Shown here one piece after another: positions 8,401 to 16,310 of a stretch of DNA of 52,293 bases. The stretch's first letter is position 1. Every line of letters begins with the position of its first letter. The notes below the pieces were generated by a model. It worked only from the letters and a program-made list of their open reading frames with translations, was not told the origin of the DNA and ran no database searches. The position numbers and the translations under genes were made by a program. The stretch comes from CAZOKH01 sp964580315. Lineage in GTDB: Bacteria > Chloroflexota > Anaerolineae > Anaerolineales > Anaerolineaceae. The stretch lies in contig CAZOKH010000012.1 in the NCBI GenBank assembly GCA_964580315.1, positions 1 to 52,293 of the forward strand, in the 5' to 3' direction.

Positions 8401-8433
8401 AAATACCCCCCCCGAATGGGGGGCTATTTTTTT
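8401..8433. terminator. Shared terminator of tRNA-Glu and rsmI
   Basis: A C-run/G-run stem around the loop GAAT is followed by a T-run on the plus strand, with an A-run on the other side. The rsmI stop codon (TAG on minus, 8424-8426) lies inside the terminator tail, so two convergent genes share it. Confidence 0.8.
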
Positions 8434-9104
8434 GGATGAATTATTAATATGAATTCAGCTTTTTTATTTTCAACCTGTGGCAAGATTGCGTTTATTGTTC
8501 CCCTGAAAATGTGTTCGGCGGGTAAGGTTAAATCGGTGGCAAGCGTAATTATTTTATTTCCACCCATGCTTTCTCGAATTTCGGTGAGCAATTTTGTCAA
8601 ACGATAGGGGGTGTCCATGAGAATAATTGGCAAATCTGCAGATTTGTTTCTTTGGAGAATCGTTTTTCTAGCGGGCGTTTCTCTGGGCAAAAAACCCAGG
8701 AATAAAAAGTTTTGAGGTGAAAAGTCGAGGACGGAGAGCAAAGCCATAAGCGACGAAGCCCCGGGAATTGGTATGACAGAAATTCCAAATTCAGCAGCCT
8801 GCTTAATCACCATGTGCCCGGGGTCGGCAAAAACCGGCGTCCCACAATCAGAGATCAAAGCGGCATCTTGTCCATTAAGCAAGTGTTGCACGATTAGAGG
8901 AGTTTGCTGTGCTTGATTATGCTCATTACATTCCAATAATTCTTTATCCAGGATATTTAGTTTTTTGAGTAACCGGCGGGCTTCTTTTATTTCTTCGCAA
9001 ACAATTAGTGGAGCGTCAGTGAGTGTTTTTATTGCTCGCATGGTAATATCATCGGGGTTACCAATTGGAGTGGCAACGATAAAAAGTGTTCCCGGGTTTT
9101 TCAT
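8424..9104 (-). CDS. rsmI: Short RsmI-like 16S rRNA 2'-O-methyltransferase
   Basis: RsmI methylates the 2'-O of C1402 in 16S rRNA. The family blocks are clear: TLFIVATPIGNPDDITMRA near residues 6-24, SDCGTPVFADPG (usually SDAGTPxxSDPG) and PIPGASSLMALLS. The protein is 226 residues against roughly 275-290 for typical RsmI. It stops after the tetrapyrrole-methylase fold and lacks the C-terminal small domain. The block usually reading AAEDTRxTRxLL is CEEIKEARRLL here. AGGAG precedes the ATG by 8 nt. It could be a diverged RsmI-like paralogue instead of the housekeeping enzyme; a second copy elsewhere in the genome would settle that. Confidence 0.8.
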   Translation of the reverse strand: MKNPGTLFIVATPIGNPDDITMRAIKTLTDAPLIVCEEIKEARRLLKKLNILDKELLECNEHNQAQQTPLIVQHLLNGQDAALISDCGTPVFADPGHMVIKQAAEFGISVIPIPGASSLMALLSVLDFSPQNFLFLGFLPRETPARKTILQRNKSADLPIILMDTPYRLTKLLTEIRESMGGNKIITLATDLTLPAEHIFRGTINAILPQVENKKAEFILIIHPKK

Positions 9105-9186
9105 GTTCGATTCTCCTGTTGGCTTTATTCTAATGGAAAATTCACAATCATTTCACAATCTTGACAAAAAGGGATATTCTCTATTC

Positions 9187-9195
9187 TGGTATAAT
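9187..9195 (+). promoter_or_regulatory. Extended -10 promoter 7 nt before a start codon
   Basis: TGGTATAAT is a perfect extended -10 and ends 7 nt before ATG 9203, so the transcript should start at or next to the A of ATG. A TTGACA at 9161-9166 is 23 bp upstream of the hexamer, too far for normal -35 use. Confidence 0.65.
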
Positions 9196-9202
9196 AACGG
9201 CC

Positions 9203-10330
9203 ATGTCGAACAATGATATTGAAGAAACATTACCAATCGAAAGAGAACCTTCCGGTTCCGAGTCGTCAATAACTCAGCCGATCGAATCAAATCTCGATGA
9301 AACAACACCAGTAGGGCCTGCTCCAAAACCACAAAAACCACGCAGAGGTCTCTGGATTGCGTTAGGAATTTTGGGCGTATTGATATTGGGCGGTGTTGGA
9401 GGTTGGTTGGGTTATCAGGCAGCCATACAAATCAGGCTTCAAAAACAGACAAATCAAATTGCCATGGTTGCCACAACGCAATTCCAACTTGGTCTCGTTG
9501 ATTTGGAAAATGGGCGTTACGATACGGCCAGGCAACGCTTTGAGTACATAATTCAACTGGACCCCAATTTTCCTGGTGCGGCTGAGAAATTGACCGAAGT
9601 TATGCTGGCTATGGCCAAACAAACCACACCGACGCCAGAACCCACGATGACTGTTCAACCAACCGCAGATATGCGCGGGGCGGAACAAATTTTCATGTCT
9701 GCTCAGCAGATGATGCGAGGCCAGGATTGGTATGGGGCAATTGATACACTTAATGCCCTGCGCTCTGAAGATGCGACTTATCGCGCTATTGAAGTGGATG
9801 GTATGTATTACATCAACCTGCGATTCCGCGGTATGGACAAGATCATCAACGAGGGAAATCTTGAAGGTGGAATGTACGATTTGGCCCTGGCAGAAAAATT
9901 TGCTCCATTGGACAAAGATGCTGACAGCTACCGTGCTTGGGCGAAAAGCTACCTCACCGGGGCAAGTTTCTGGGGTATTGACTGGGAAAAAGTTGTCAGC
10001 GCCTTCAGCCAGGTTTATACCTCATTGCCAAATTTGCGGGATGGGTCAGGTTATACAGCCGCTGAGCGTTTTCGGGTTGCATCCATAAAATATGGAGACC
10101 AATTAGCCGAAAAGGGTGAATACTGTATGGCGCGTGATCAATATCGCGCTGCCCTGGCAATGGGTGATGACAGTTCAATTGCACCGGCTGCAACAAGAGT
10201 GCAATTGGAATGTGAGCCGCCGACAAAAACTCCAAAACCCACTTCTGAAATTGAAGAAGAGACTCCTGTGCCTGATGAGCCCACTCCCACTGATGACACA
10301 GGAGATCCGGGTGATGGCACAGGCGAATAA
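9203..10330 (+). CDS. Membrane-anchored TPR-repeat protein
   Basis: A 375-residue protein of unknown function. It has a polar N-terminus of about 48 residues, a transmembrane helix at about 50-73 and then an extracytoplasmic region with TPR-like helix pairs (for example TTQFQLGLVDLENGRYDTAR at about 91-110). A Pro/Thr/Asp-rich tail ends it. The longer frame opening at TTG 9161 is rejected because it starts inside a -35-like sequence and upstream of the promoter. With the ATG at 9203 the mRNA would be leaderless. TPR domains generally scaffold protein complexes; no partner is indicated by context. It stands alone, converging on rimO through a shared terminator. Confidence 0.72.
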   Translation: MSNNDIEETLPIEREPSGSESSITQPIESNLDETTPVGPAPKPQKPRRGLWIALGILGVLILGGVGGWLGYQAAIQIRLQKQTNQIAMVATTQFQLGLVDLENGRYDTARQRFEYIIQLDPNFPGAAEKLTEVMLAMAKQTTPTPEPTMTVQPTADMRGAEQIFMSAQQMMRGQDWYGAIDTLNALRSEDATYRAIEVDGMYYINLRFRGMDKIINEGNLEGGMYDLALAEKFAPLDKDADSYRAWAKSYLTGASFWGIDWEKVVSAFSQVYTSLPNLRDGSGYTAAERFRVASIKYGDQLAEKGEYCMARDQYRAALAMGDDSSIAPAATRVQLECEPPTKTPKPTSEIEEETPVPDEPTPTDDTGDPGDGTGE

Positions 10331-10356
10331 ATGATTTCTAATCTTTAACGAAAAAA

Positions 10357-10396
10357 GAGGCTGTCCTCATTTTTGGGGGGCAGCCTCATGATTTTT
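10357..10396. terminator. Bidirectional terminator between TPR gene and rimO
   Basis: A 10-bp stem (10357-10366 with 10378-10387, one G-T pair) is preceded by six A and followed by six T. It serves two convergent genes. Confidence 0.85.
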
Positions 10397-11715
10397 TAAA
10401 CGGCTTTTGCAACAAGGTCATGGGGGAGAGCTTCAGTAATTTCCGTGTCGATTATTTTCCCAACCGGGTGGACGCCGTTCACGATAACAAGCCCATCGAT
10501 TTCCGGCGCATCACGAAAACTTCGGCCGATGGTAATGCCATCGCCTGAACCCTCTATAAGGACTTGCATTCGTTTGCCAACCAGTTGAGTGTTTTTTTGT
10601 TGGGAAATTTCTTCCTGGAGAAGCATGAGTTTTTCCAACCGCTCTTCTTTTACGGTCTGGCTAATTGGGTCACCAAGGGATTCGCCAGGCGTTCCGACCT
10701 CGGGAGAGTAGGTAAAGGCTCCCAGGTGGTCAAAACGAATTTGACGTATGAAGTTCAGCAAAAATTGAAAATCAGATTCGGTTTCGCCGGGATGACCGAC
10801 AATAAAAGTGCTGCGTATAGCCAATTCAGGTATTGCATCTCTAAGCTTCTGTATGGTTGCGATTGTCTGGTCAATGTTTTCTGGGCGCCGCATTAGTTTT
10901 AAAACCTGTGGCGAGGCATGTTGGAGGGGGAGATCTATGTATGGAAGAATTTGCCTGGATTTGCTTAGTATATTAATTAACCGGTCAGTGATTAATCCGG
11001 GGTACATATATAAGATTCGAATCCATGGAATTTGCCCGGCTTCATTTTGAAGTTGTTCGAGCAGGGTTGTTAGACCATCTTTCAGTTTCAGGTCTGATCC
11101 ATAATCGGTAGTATCCTGGGCGATCAGGATCAATTCCTGAATTCCCTGATCCTGCAATATTTTTGCATCCCTGACAATTTGATCAATGGGGCGGCTGACC
11201 GTTTTGCCCTTTATCAGGGGGATTGCGCAATAAGCGCAGGTGTGGCGGCAACCATCGGCAATTTTTAGGTAAGCGCTGCCGCCCTGTATTGATGCACGAA
11301 CAATTCCCTGATCGTCTGTCCCGATTGTTGGGGATGGCGGCAAATGGATGACTGCTTGTGAATTCTTCCTCTGTAATATTTTGTCTAAAAGGATAAGAAT
11401 ATCCATCCAGCGCCGAGTGCCAATAATTCCGTCAATTTGAGGAATTTGCTCGACCAATAACTGTGGGGAACGTTGCGAAAAGCATCCGGCGGCAATGAGA
11501 AATTGATTGGCGCGTTTTGTTTGCGCTAAATCTCTTAATACATCCAGACTTTCCTGACGCGCTTGTTCAATAAAACCGCAAGTGTTTACAATTAGAATAT
11601 CAGCCTTTTTGATATTTTCTGTGGCCGAATGTCCTGCGCGATTTAGTATCACTGCAATTGATTCGGAATCAACCGTGTTTTTGGCACAGCCTAATGAGGC
11701 AATAAAGTATTTCAT
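10396..11715 (-). CDS. rimO: Ribosomal protein S12 methylthiotransferase RimO
   Basis: A radical-SAM enzyme that adds a methylthio group to the conserved Asp of ribosomal protein S12. 439 residues: N-terminal UPF0004 domain with the three cluster-binding cysteines C10, C46 and C78; radical-SAM CxxxCxxC at C156/C160/C163 (GCRHTCAYC); and a C-terminal TRAM domain. The N-terminus (SLGCAKNTVDSE) is characteristic of RimO over MiaB. Its ATG follows the rodZ-like stop by 11 nt with AAGG as ribosome site, so it is second in that operon. Confidence 0.93.
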   Translation of the reverse strand: MKYFIASLGCAKNTVDSESIAVILNRAGHSATENIKKADILIVNTCGFIEQARQESLDVLRDLAQTKRANQFLIAAGCFSQRSPQLLVEQIPQIDGIIGTRRWMDILILLDKILQRKNSQAVIHLPPSPTIGTDDQGIVRASIQGGSAYLKIADGCRHTCAYCAIPLIKGKTVSRPIDQIVRDAKILQDQGIQELILIAQDTTDYGSDLKLKDGLTTLLEQLQNEAGQIPWIRILYMYPGLITDRLINILSKSRQILPYIDLPLQHASPQVLKLMRRPENIDQTIATIQKLRDAIPELAIRSTFIVGHPGETESDFQFLLNFIRQIRFDHLGAFTYSPEVGTPGESLGDPISQTVKEERLEKLMLLQEEISQQKNTQLVGKRMQVLIEGSGDGITIGRSFRDAPEIDGLVIVNGVHPVGKIIDTEITEALPHDLVAKAV

Positions 11716-11726
11716 GAAAACCTTAA

Positions 11727-13127
11727 TCAGGGGATAAAAGGGGTTACCGTTGCCGTTGGTACGGTTGGGGATGGTTGCAATGTCATGGTTGGCGCGACAG
11801 TTTGTGTTGCTGTTGCTGTAAAAATGGGAGTGGGTGTCTGCATTCCGTTTTTTGTGAAGTTTAATCCCATTGCCTGACCTACGACCCCAAGAATACCAAG
11901 ATCAGTCTGATTGAAATAAACCTGTAAAGCTGCCGCATTCCCTGTAAGCAACTCAACTTGCTCATTGCCTGAGAAGGGATAAGCGTTGCCGGGAACAACC
12001 CTGCCGCGGTAAACTTCTTTGCCATCTGATATGATGCGCATCCAGGCTCTTTGATGGGCGACAATGTATATTTGTAGTGGAGCATTATCGATGACGGGGA
12101 AAGTCGCTGTGGCCATAACTACGTTCTCTCCTGATTCGACAACCTGGGTGCCGCTAACTTCCCTATCCGGGGAAACATACTCTGATTGGAGCGTGGCGGT
12201 GGCTGTTGCTAAATCGTCAGATGAATTTAATAGAATTTGAGAGATGGATGGCGCTGTTGGTTGGGCGTTTTCCCTCTTTGCGGCGGTAATTCTTGTTATT
12301 CCCCAGATCGATAACACCAGAAATAGAAAAATCACACCGCCGCCAACCAGGACATCGGGTGTTAACAACGATTTCCATTGAGGAAATTTTTGGGGTAACT
12401 TTTTGGGTTTCTCGTCTGATGGTTTTTGTTGTTCGGTAAGTTTTTGCATCCGATCAGCCTGCAACCCATCGGCGAAGCGCAACAAAATTGCTTCAGTGTC
12501 CATCTCGAGGAATCTGGCGTAGCTGCTTACCATACCGCGCCCCTGAACGGATGACGGCAAAAGGTCTATGCGGCCCTCTTCAATTCGTTGTAAAAAATGT
12601 GCGCGAATATGGGTGTGGCGTTCAACATCAGATAATGACAGCCCCAAGTTAACCCGCTGATCACGAATTTTTTGCCCAATTTCTACAAAAATTAATCCGG
12701 CTTTTGTCTCCAAGATCGTACTGGACGGGTTGATTGCGGATGGTTGTTGATGCGGTGTTTGCGTAACATTTGTTGCGTTGTGTGATGGCAAGTTTTCTTC
12801 AGGTTTTGCCACGTTAGTTGTAAAGGATGAAGCTGGATGATTTTCGTTAATGGCGTCAGCAAGTTTTTCGACTACGTCTTCGGGTGATGTTTCTTCAACG
12901 GCAAAACGGTTGTTCCATTGATTCAGTAAAGACGATATGGGCAACCCAAGAAAATCGGCGTATAGACGCAAGAATCCTTTGCCTTGAACATCGGATGGCA
13001 ATGATAAAAAATCATCATTCTCCAAGGCTTGCAAATACTTCAGACGGATGTGTGTGGCTTGCGCAACCTGCTCTAATGACTGATGTTTTGATTCTCGGGT
13101 TGTGCGTAGTTGGTCGCCGATAGACAT
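11727..13127 (-). CDS. RodZ-like membrane protein with two HTH domains
   Basis: 466 residues. Two homologous RodZ-type (HTH_25) helix-turn-helix domains lie in tandem at about 4-75 and 147-222. They share the pattern ATHIR...LQALE..L..LPSxVQGKGFLRxYAxFL. A transmembrane helix follows at about 258-278, then an external domain resembling DUF4115 (PLQIYIVAHQRAWMRIISDGKEVYRG) and a Pro/Thr-rich tail. In RodZ the cytoplasmic HTH binds MreB and the outer domain contacts the elongation machinery. No mre genes are in the window. A second HTH is not present in canonical RodZ. The start has AGGAAA about 10 nt upstream. It is first gene of the rodZ-rimO operon. Confidence 0.8.
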   Translation of the reverse strand: MSIGDQLRTTRESKHQSLEQVAQATHIRLKYLQALENDDFLSLPSDVQGKGFLRLYADFLGLPISSLLNQWNNRFAVEETSPEDVVEKLADAINENHPASSFTTNVAKPEENLPSHNATNVTQTPHQQPSAINPSSTILETKAGLIFVEIGQKIRDQRVNLGLSLSDVERHTHIRAHFLQRIEEGRIDLLPSSVQGRGMVSSYARFLEMDTEAILLRFADGLQADRMQKLTEQQKPSDEKPKKLPQKFPQWKSLLTPDVLVGGGVIFLFLVLSIWGITRITAAKRENAQPTAPSISQILLNSSDDLATATATLQSEYVSPDREVSGTQVVESGENVVMATATFPVIDNAPLQIYIVAHQRAWMRIISDGKEVYRGRVVPGNAYPFSGNEQVELLTGNAAALQVYFNQTDLGILGVVGQAMGLNFTKNGMQTPTPIFTATATQTVAPTMTLQPSPTVPTATVTPFIP

Positions 13128-13159
13128 GGTTATCGTTTCCTGATTAAATGAACGCGGTT

Positions 13160-13168
13160 ATTATAACA
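13160..13168 (-). promoter_or_regulatory. Extended -10 promoter of the rodZ-like/rimO operon
   Basis: TGTTATAAT on the minus strand sits directly beyond the rplI terminator. Its upstream T-run is the terminator tail. Confidence 0.55.
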
Positions 13169-13203
13169 AAAACCGGCTTGCTGATTGATCTGCAAGCCGG
13201 TTT
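13169..13203 (-). terminator. Terminator after rplI
   Basis: An 11-bp GC-rich stem (13171-13181 with 13192-13202) has a 10-nt loop. On the minus strand it is followed by TTTTTG, which merges into the next promoter. Confidence 0.85.
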
Positions 13204-13236
13204 GCGTGCTCAAAGTTCAAAAAGAGCAACAGGTTT

Positions 13237-13752
13237 TTATTCGGCAGGCTGTTGTTCTTCGGTGGTTTCTTCGGCGGCAGCTGCGGGTTCGGTCACCTGA
13301 ACGGTTTCACCTTCGCGGTGAACCAGGATTTTGATGACAGGTGTGAGGTCAATGGTCAGGCGGATATGTGCAGAATGCTCGCCGAGGGTGCGGATGGGTT
13401 CCATCTCAACCTGGCGCTTGTCGATTTTGACGCTGGTTTTTTCTTCAATGGCATCGGCCACCATTTGTGATGTGATTGAACCATAAAGTTTTCCGGTTTC
13501 ACCGGCTTTGCCCGCGAAAGCGAGGGTAATGTTTGCCAGGCTTTCAGCAACACCACTCATTTCGGAGTTCATGGCTTCACGCAGTGTGGCGGCTCTGGCG
13601 CGAATGAATTCGGCCTGTTTGAGAGCGCTGGGGGACGCAAGGGTTGCCAAACCCTGGGGAATGAGGAAGTTGCGCCCGTAGCCGTCAGCAACTTTTTTTA
13701 CGTCGCCGGCACGGCCCAATTTATAGACATCTTTTAAAAGTAAAACTTTCAT
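13237..13752 (-). CDS. rplI: 50S ribosomal protein L9
   Basis: L9 binds 23S rRNA. 171 residues with the L9 N-terminal signature MKVLLLKDVYKLGRAGDVKKVADGYGRNFLIPQGLA, here given in two parts: residues 1-19 and 20-36. A long connecting helix, a C-terminal domain and an extra Ala/Glu/Gln-rich acidic tail of about 20 residues follow. I start at ATG 13752, because the upstream in-frame TTG is between the AAAGGG ribosome site and this ATG. It is transcribed alone, without the usual rpsF-ssb-rpsR neighbours. Confidence 0.95.
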   Translation of the reverse strand: MKVLLLKDVYKLGRAGDVKKVADGYGRNFLIPQGLATLASPSALKQAEFIRARAATLREAMNSEMSGVAESLANITLAFAGKAGETGKLYGSITSQMVADAIEEKTSVKIDKRQVEMEPIRTLGEHSAHIRLTIDLTPVIKILVHREGETVQVTEPAAAAEETTEEQQPAE

Positions 13753-13803
13753 TTTCAAGCCCTTTCGGAAAAATTCTGCGAAGGGTACAACGCAGTGGTA
13801 GAG

Positions 13804-13832
13804 ATTTTACCAGAGCTACTTGATTGCGTCAA
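13804..13832 (-). promoter_or_regulatory. Strong promoter of rplI
   Basis: On the minus strand TTGACG (13827-13832), a 17-bp spacer, and TAAAAT (13804-13809) with the extended TG motif before it. Confidence 0.75.
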
Positions 13833-13869
13833 ATGGGTGCCAAAAAATTCTTGTGCTTGATGGATGACG

Positions 13870-13875
13870 TATAAT
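13870..13875 (+). promoter_or_regulatory. -10 element of folB-folK
   Basis: A perfect TATAAT lies 22 nt before the folB ATG and is followed by an AAAGGAGTGA ribosome site. No good -35 is seen. Confidence 0.5.
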
Positions 13876-13897
13876 TAAAAAAGAAAGGAGTGATCCC

Positions 13898-14248
13898 ATG
13901 GATAAAGTATTTATAAAAGACCTCCTGGCTCGAGGAATAATTGGCGTATCAGATCGGGAGCGCTCTCAACCTCAAGATATTGTGATTAATATAACAATGC
14001 TGGTGGATATTCGGAGAGGAGGGCAAAGCGATAATATTGCCGATTGTGTGAATTATCGCACCGTGGCTAAAAAAGTGATGGCGTTCGCCGAAAAAGCTGC
14101 CAAGTTTACGGTTGAAGCACTGGCTACATCGATTGCCGATCTGATTTTGGAAGATGAAAGAATTGCCTCGGTAGTTGTTGGGGTTGAAAAACCCGGCGCT
14201 GTCCGTTTTTCGAGATCTGTTGGTGTTGAGATTGAACGGAGCCGATGA
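13898..14248 (+). CDS. folB: Dihydroneopterin aldolase
   Basis: Converts 7,8-dihydroneopterin to 6-hydroxymethyl-dihydropterin and glycolaldehyde in folate synthesis. 116 residues, normal family length. Visible blocks: N-terminal DKVFIKDLLARGIIGVSDRER, split here as residues 2-12 and 13-22; DCVNYRTVAKKV; FTVEALATSIADLIL; and VVGVEKPGAVRFSRSVGVEIER at 91-112, which holds the catalytic lysine (EKP). Strong AAAGGAG ribosome site. It overlaps folK by about 17 nt, so the two consecutive folate steps are translationally coupled. Confidence 0.93.
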   Translation: MDKVFIKDLLARGIIGVSDRERSQPQDIVINITMLVDIRRGGQSDNIADCVNYRTVAKKVMAFAEKAAKFTVEALATSIADLILEDERIASVVVGVEKPGAVRFSRSVGVEIERSR

Positions 14249-14771
14249 TCTAATTCCTGGAAATTATGAATATAACCAGGTTTGCATCCTGGCGGGGTCG
14301 AATATTGATCCTGCGCAGAATTCTCATGCAGTAGTCCGGGAATTATCTCATCTCGTGAAAATTTCAAAAATATCTTCCATATGGGAGACCGAAGCCATTG
14401 GCAGCATTGGCGAAAATTTTCTCAATTTTGCATTGCTTGTTCAAACCGAACTAGATCTCGAATCGTTGAAAACCAAAATACTAAGACCGCTGGAAGAAAA
14501 ATTAGGCAGGGTGAGAAGTGCTGATAAAAATGCTCCCCGTACGATGGACCTTGATGTTGTCCTTTTCAATGGAGTTGTGATTGATGAAAAAATGTGGGAA
14601 CAATATTTCATTGCATTACCTGTGTCTGAATTGTTTCCCGATTTAATCCATGACAAAACCCAAAAAACACTTGCGGAGATTTCTGGAGAATTAGCGGCGG
14701 GTGAAGTCGCCATATGTCGTAACGATTTGATGGACATGATTTATCAAGAAATTTTGAAAGACAATCTCTAA
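14232..14771 (+). CDS. folK: 2-amino-4-hydroxy-6-hydroxymethyldihydropteridine pyrophosphokinase
   Basis: Transfers pyrophosphate from ATP to 6-hydroxymethyl-dihydropterin. HPPK motifs: VCILAGSNIDPAQN near the N-terminus, ISSIWETEAIG, and the metal-binding block NAPRTMDLDVVLFNG. The start is uncertain. No in-frame ATG lies near the family N-terminus, so a TTG at 14232 inside the end of folB is the best choice (about 179 residues); GTG and TTG codons slightly upstream are also possible. The frame extends back to 14175 but that part only shadows folB. Confidence 0.88.
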   Translation: MNGADDLIPGNYEYNQVCILAGSNIDPAQNSHAVVRELSHLVKISKISSIWETEAIGSIGENFLNFALLVQTELDLESLKTKILRPLEEKLGRVRSADKNAPRTMDLDVVLFNGVVIDEKMWEQYFIALPVSELFPDLIHDKTQKTLAEISGELAAGEVAICRNDLMDMIYQEILKDNL

Positions 14772-14782
14772 AATTGGTCGTA

Positions 14783-14824
14783 AAAAAATTCAAGACGGCA
14801 AATCAACACCGTCTTGAATTTTTT
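14783..14824. terminator. Bidirectional terminator between folK and gcvPB
   Basis: A stem of about 16 bp (A-rich arm then CAAGACGG, pairing CCGTCTTG and T-run) has a 10-nt loop. It works for both convergent genes. Confidence 0.88.
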
Positions 14825-14849
14825 ATGGGTGCGAAAAACAAAGACCTGG

Positions 14850-16310
14850 TTACTTTTCTGGAATTGTACAGCACATGACCAGGTCGCGTGCAGCCTTAAC
14901 TTCGTCCAGGCGTTTTACCGGCGTGTTGTGGGGCGCGCCATGCAGAAGTTCGGGTTGCTTTCTGGCTTCTTCGGCAATCTTGATTAATGCCTCAGAAAAA
15001 CCGTCCAAAGTTGCTTTGTTTTCGGTTTCCGTTGGTTCAATCATCAGCGCTTCATGCACAATAAGCGGGAAGTAGTTGGTTGGGGGATGGTATCCATAAT
15101 CGATGAGACGTTTAGCGATGTCTAGCGCATGGACATCGGGTGCGTCTTTGAAGATTCCTTCAGCCACAAATTCGTGCATACAAATCCGTTTGTACGGGAC
15201 GGTATAAGTGTCTTTGATTTTTGCGAGGACATAATTGGCATTCAATACGGCGTGTTCGGCAATGCTGCGCATGCCTTTCGCCCCATGCATGGCGATGTAT
15301 GTGTACGCACGCACAATAACACCAAAATGCCCGTAGAAGGATTTCAGCCTGCCAATCGATTTTGGCGGCATGACCAGCCCGAACAGCGGAGGAACTTCAT
15401 CGGTGCCTTCTTCAATAATGTTGACCAGGGGGCCCGGCAGGAAGTCTGCCAACTTTTCATTGACTGCAACGGGGCCTGAGCCGGGGCCTCCGCCACCGTG
15501 AGGCGTGGAGAAAGTTTTATGCAGGTTGAAGTGCATAACATCGATTCCCAGGTCGCCCGGCCTGACAATGCCGAGAAGGGCATTCATGTTGGCTCCGTCG
15601 CCGTAAACCAGACCACCAGCCTCATGAACCATGTTGACCACTTCGAGGACGTTCTCATCAAATAACCCAAGGGTGTTGGGGTTGGTTAACATGATCCCGG
15701 CCAGGGTATCGTCGCACAAAGTTTTTAGAACTTTCAGGTCGGCGTTTCCGCGCTCGTCAGTCGGCGCAGACACAACTTCAAAGCCACTCATTACCGAACT
15801 GGCAGGATTTGTGCCGTGAGCGGAATCGGGGATGATGATTTTGGTTCGTTTGGTGTTGCCATTGGCTCGATGGTAGGCGCGGATGATCAATACTCCGGCC
15901 AGCTCACCATGCGCACCGGCGGCTGGTTGCAAACTAACCCCGGCAAAACCACTTATCTCCTTTAACCATTCCTGAAGGGTGTACATTAAAGCCAGATTGC
16001 CCTGAACGGTTTCTTCAGGCTGCAACGGGTGGGTGAGGGTAAAACCAGGCAGGCGGGCAGTTTCTTCGTTCACTTTGGGGTTGTATTTCATGGTACAAGA
16101 GCCCAGTGGGTAGAAACCTCCATCCACGCTGTAATTTAAATGGGAGATATTGGTGAAGTGGCGGACAACATCCAGTTCAGATAATTCTGGAAAAGGAAGA
16201 TCTTTTCTTACCAGGTTTTCTGGCAGAGGCGAAATTGGAACACCAACCTCAGGGTATTGAACACCTTTTCGACCGGGAGAAGACAATTCATAGATAGTAG
16301 GTTCACTCAT
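14850..16310 (-). CDS. gcvPB: Glycine dehydrogenase (decarboxylating) subunit 2
   Basis: The PLP-binding half of P-protein of the glycine cleavage system. With subunit 1 it decarboxylates glycine and passes aminomethyl to the lipoyl arm of GcvH. 486 residues. The PLP lysine is in MHFNLHKTFSTPHGGGGPG at about residue 265; upstream lie IIPDSAHGTNPASSVMSGFE and DGANMNALLG. I start at ATG 16310 because GAGGAG lies about 8 nt upstream; a TTG two codons earlier is less likely. It overlaps the gcvPA stop by 8 nt. Third gene of the gcvH-gcvPA-gcvPB operon. Confidence 0.95.
   Translation of the reverse strand: MSEPTIYELSSPGRKGVQYPEVGVPISPLPENLVRKDLPFPELSELDVVRHFTNISHLNYSVDGGFYPLGSCTMKYNPKVNEETARLPGFTLTHPLQPEETVQGNLALMYTLQEWLKEISGFAGVSLQPAAGAHGELAGVLIIRAYHRANGNTKRTKIIIPDSAHGTNPASSVMSGFEVVSAPTDERGNADLKVLKTLCDDTLAGIMLTNPNTLGLFDENVLEVVNMVHEAGGLVYGDGANMNALLGIVRPGDLGIDVMHFNLHKTFSTPHGGGGPGSGPVAVNEKLADFLPGPLVNIIEEGTDEVPPLFGLVMPPKSIGRLKSFYGHFGVIVRAYTYIAMHGAKGMRSIAEHAVLNANYVLAKIKDTYTVPYKRICMHEFVAEGIFKDAPDVHALDIAKRLIDYGYHPPTNYFPLIVHEALMIEPTETENKATLDGFSEALIKIAEEARKQPELLHGAPHNTPVKRLDEVKAARDLVMCCTIPEK

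Noticed and set aside
9161..9195. TTGACA and TATAAT as a classical -35/-10 pair
   Set aside because: The spacer is 23 bp, well outside the usual 16-18. The extended TGG motif explains the -10 better.
14175..14231. Longer N-terminus for FolK
   Set aside because: This part only reads folB in another frame. HPPK proteins begin shortly before the LAGSN motif.
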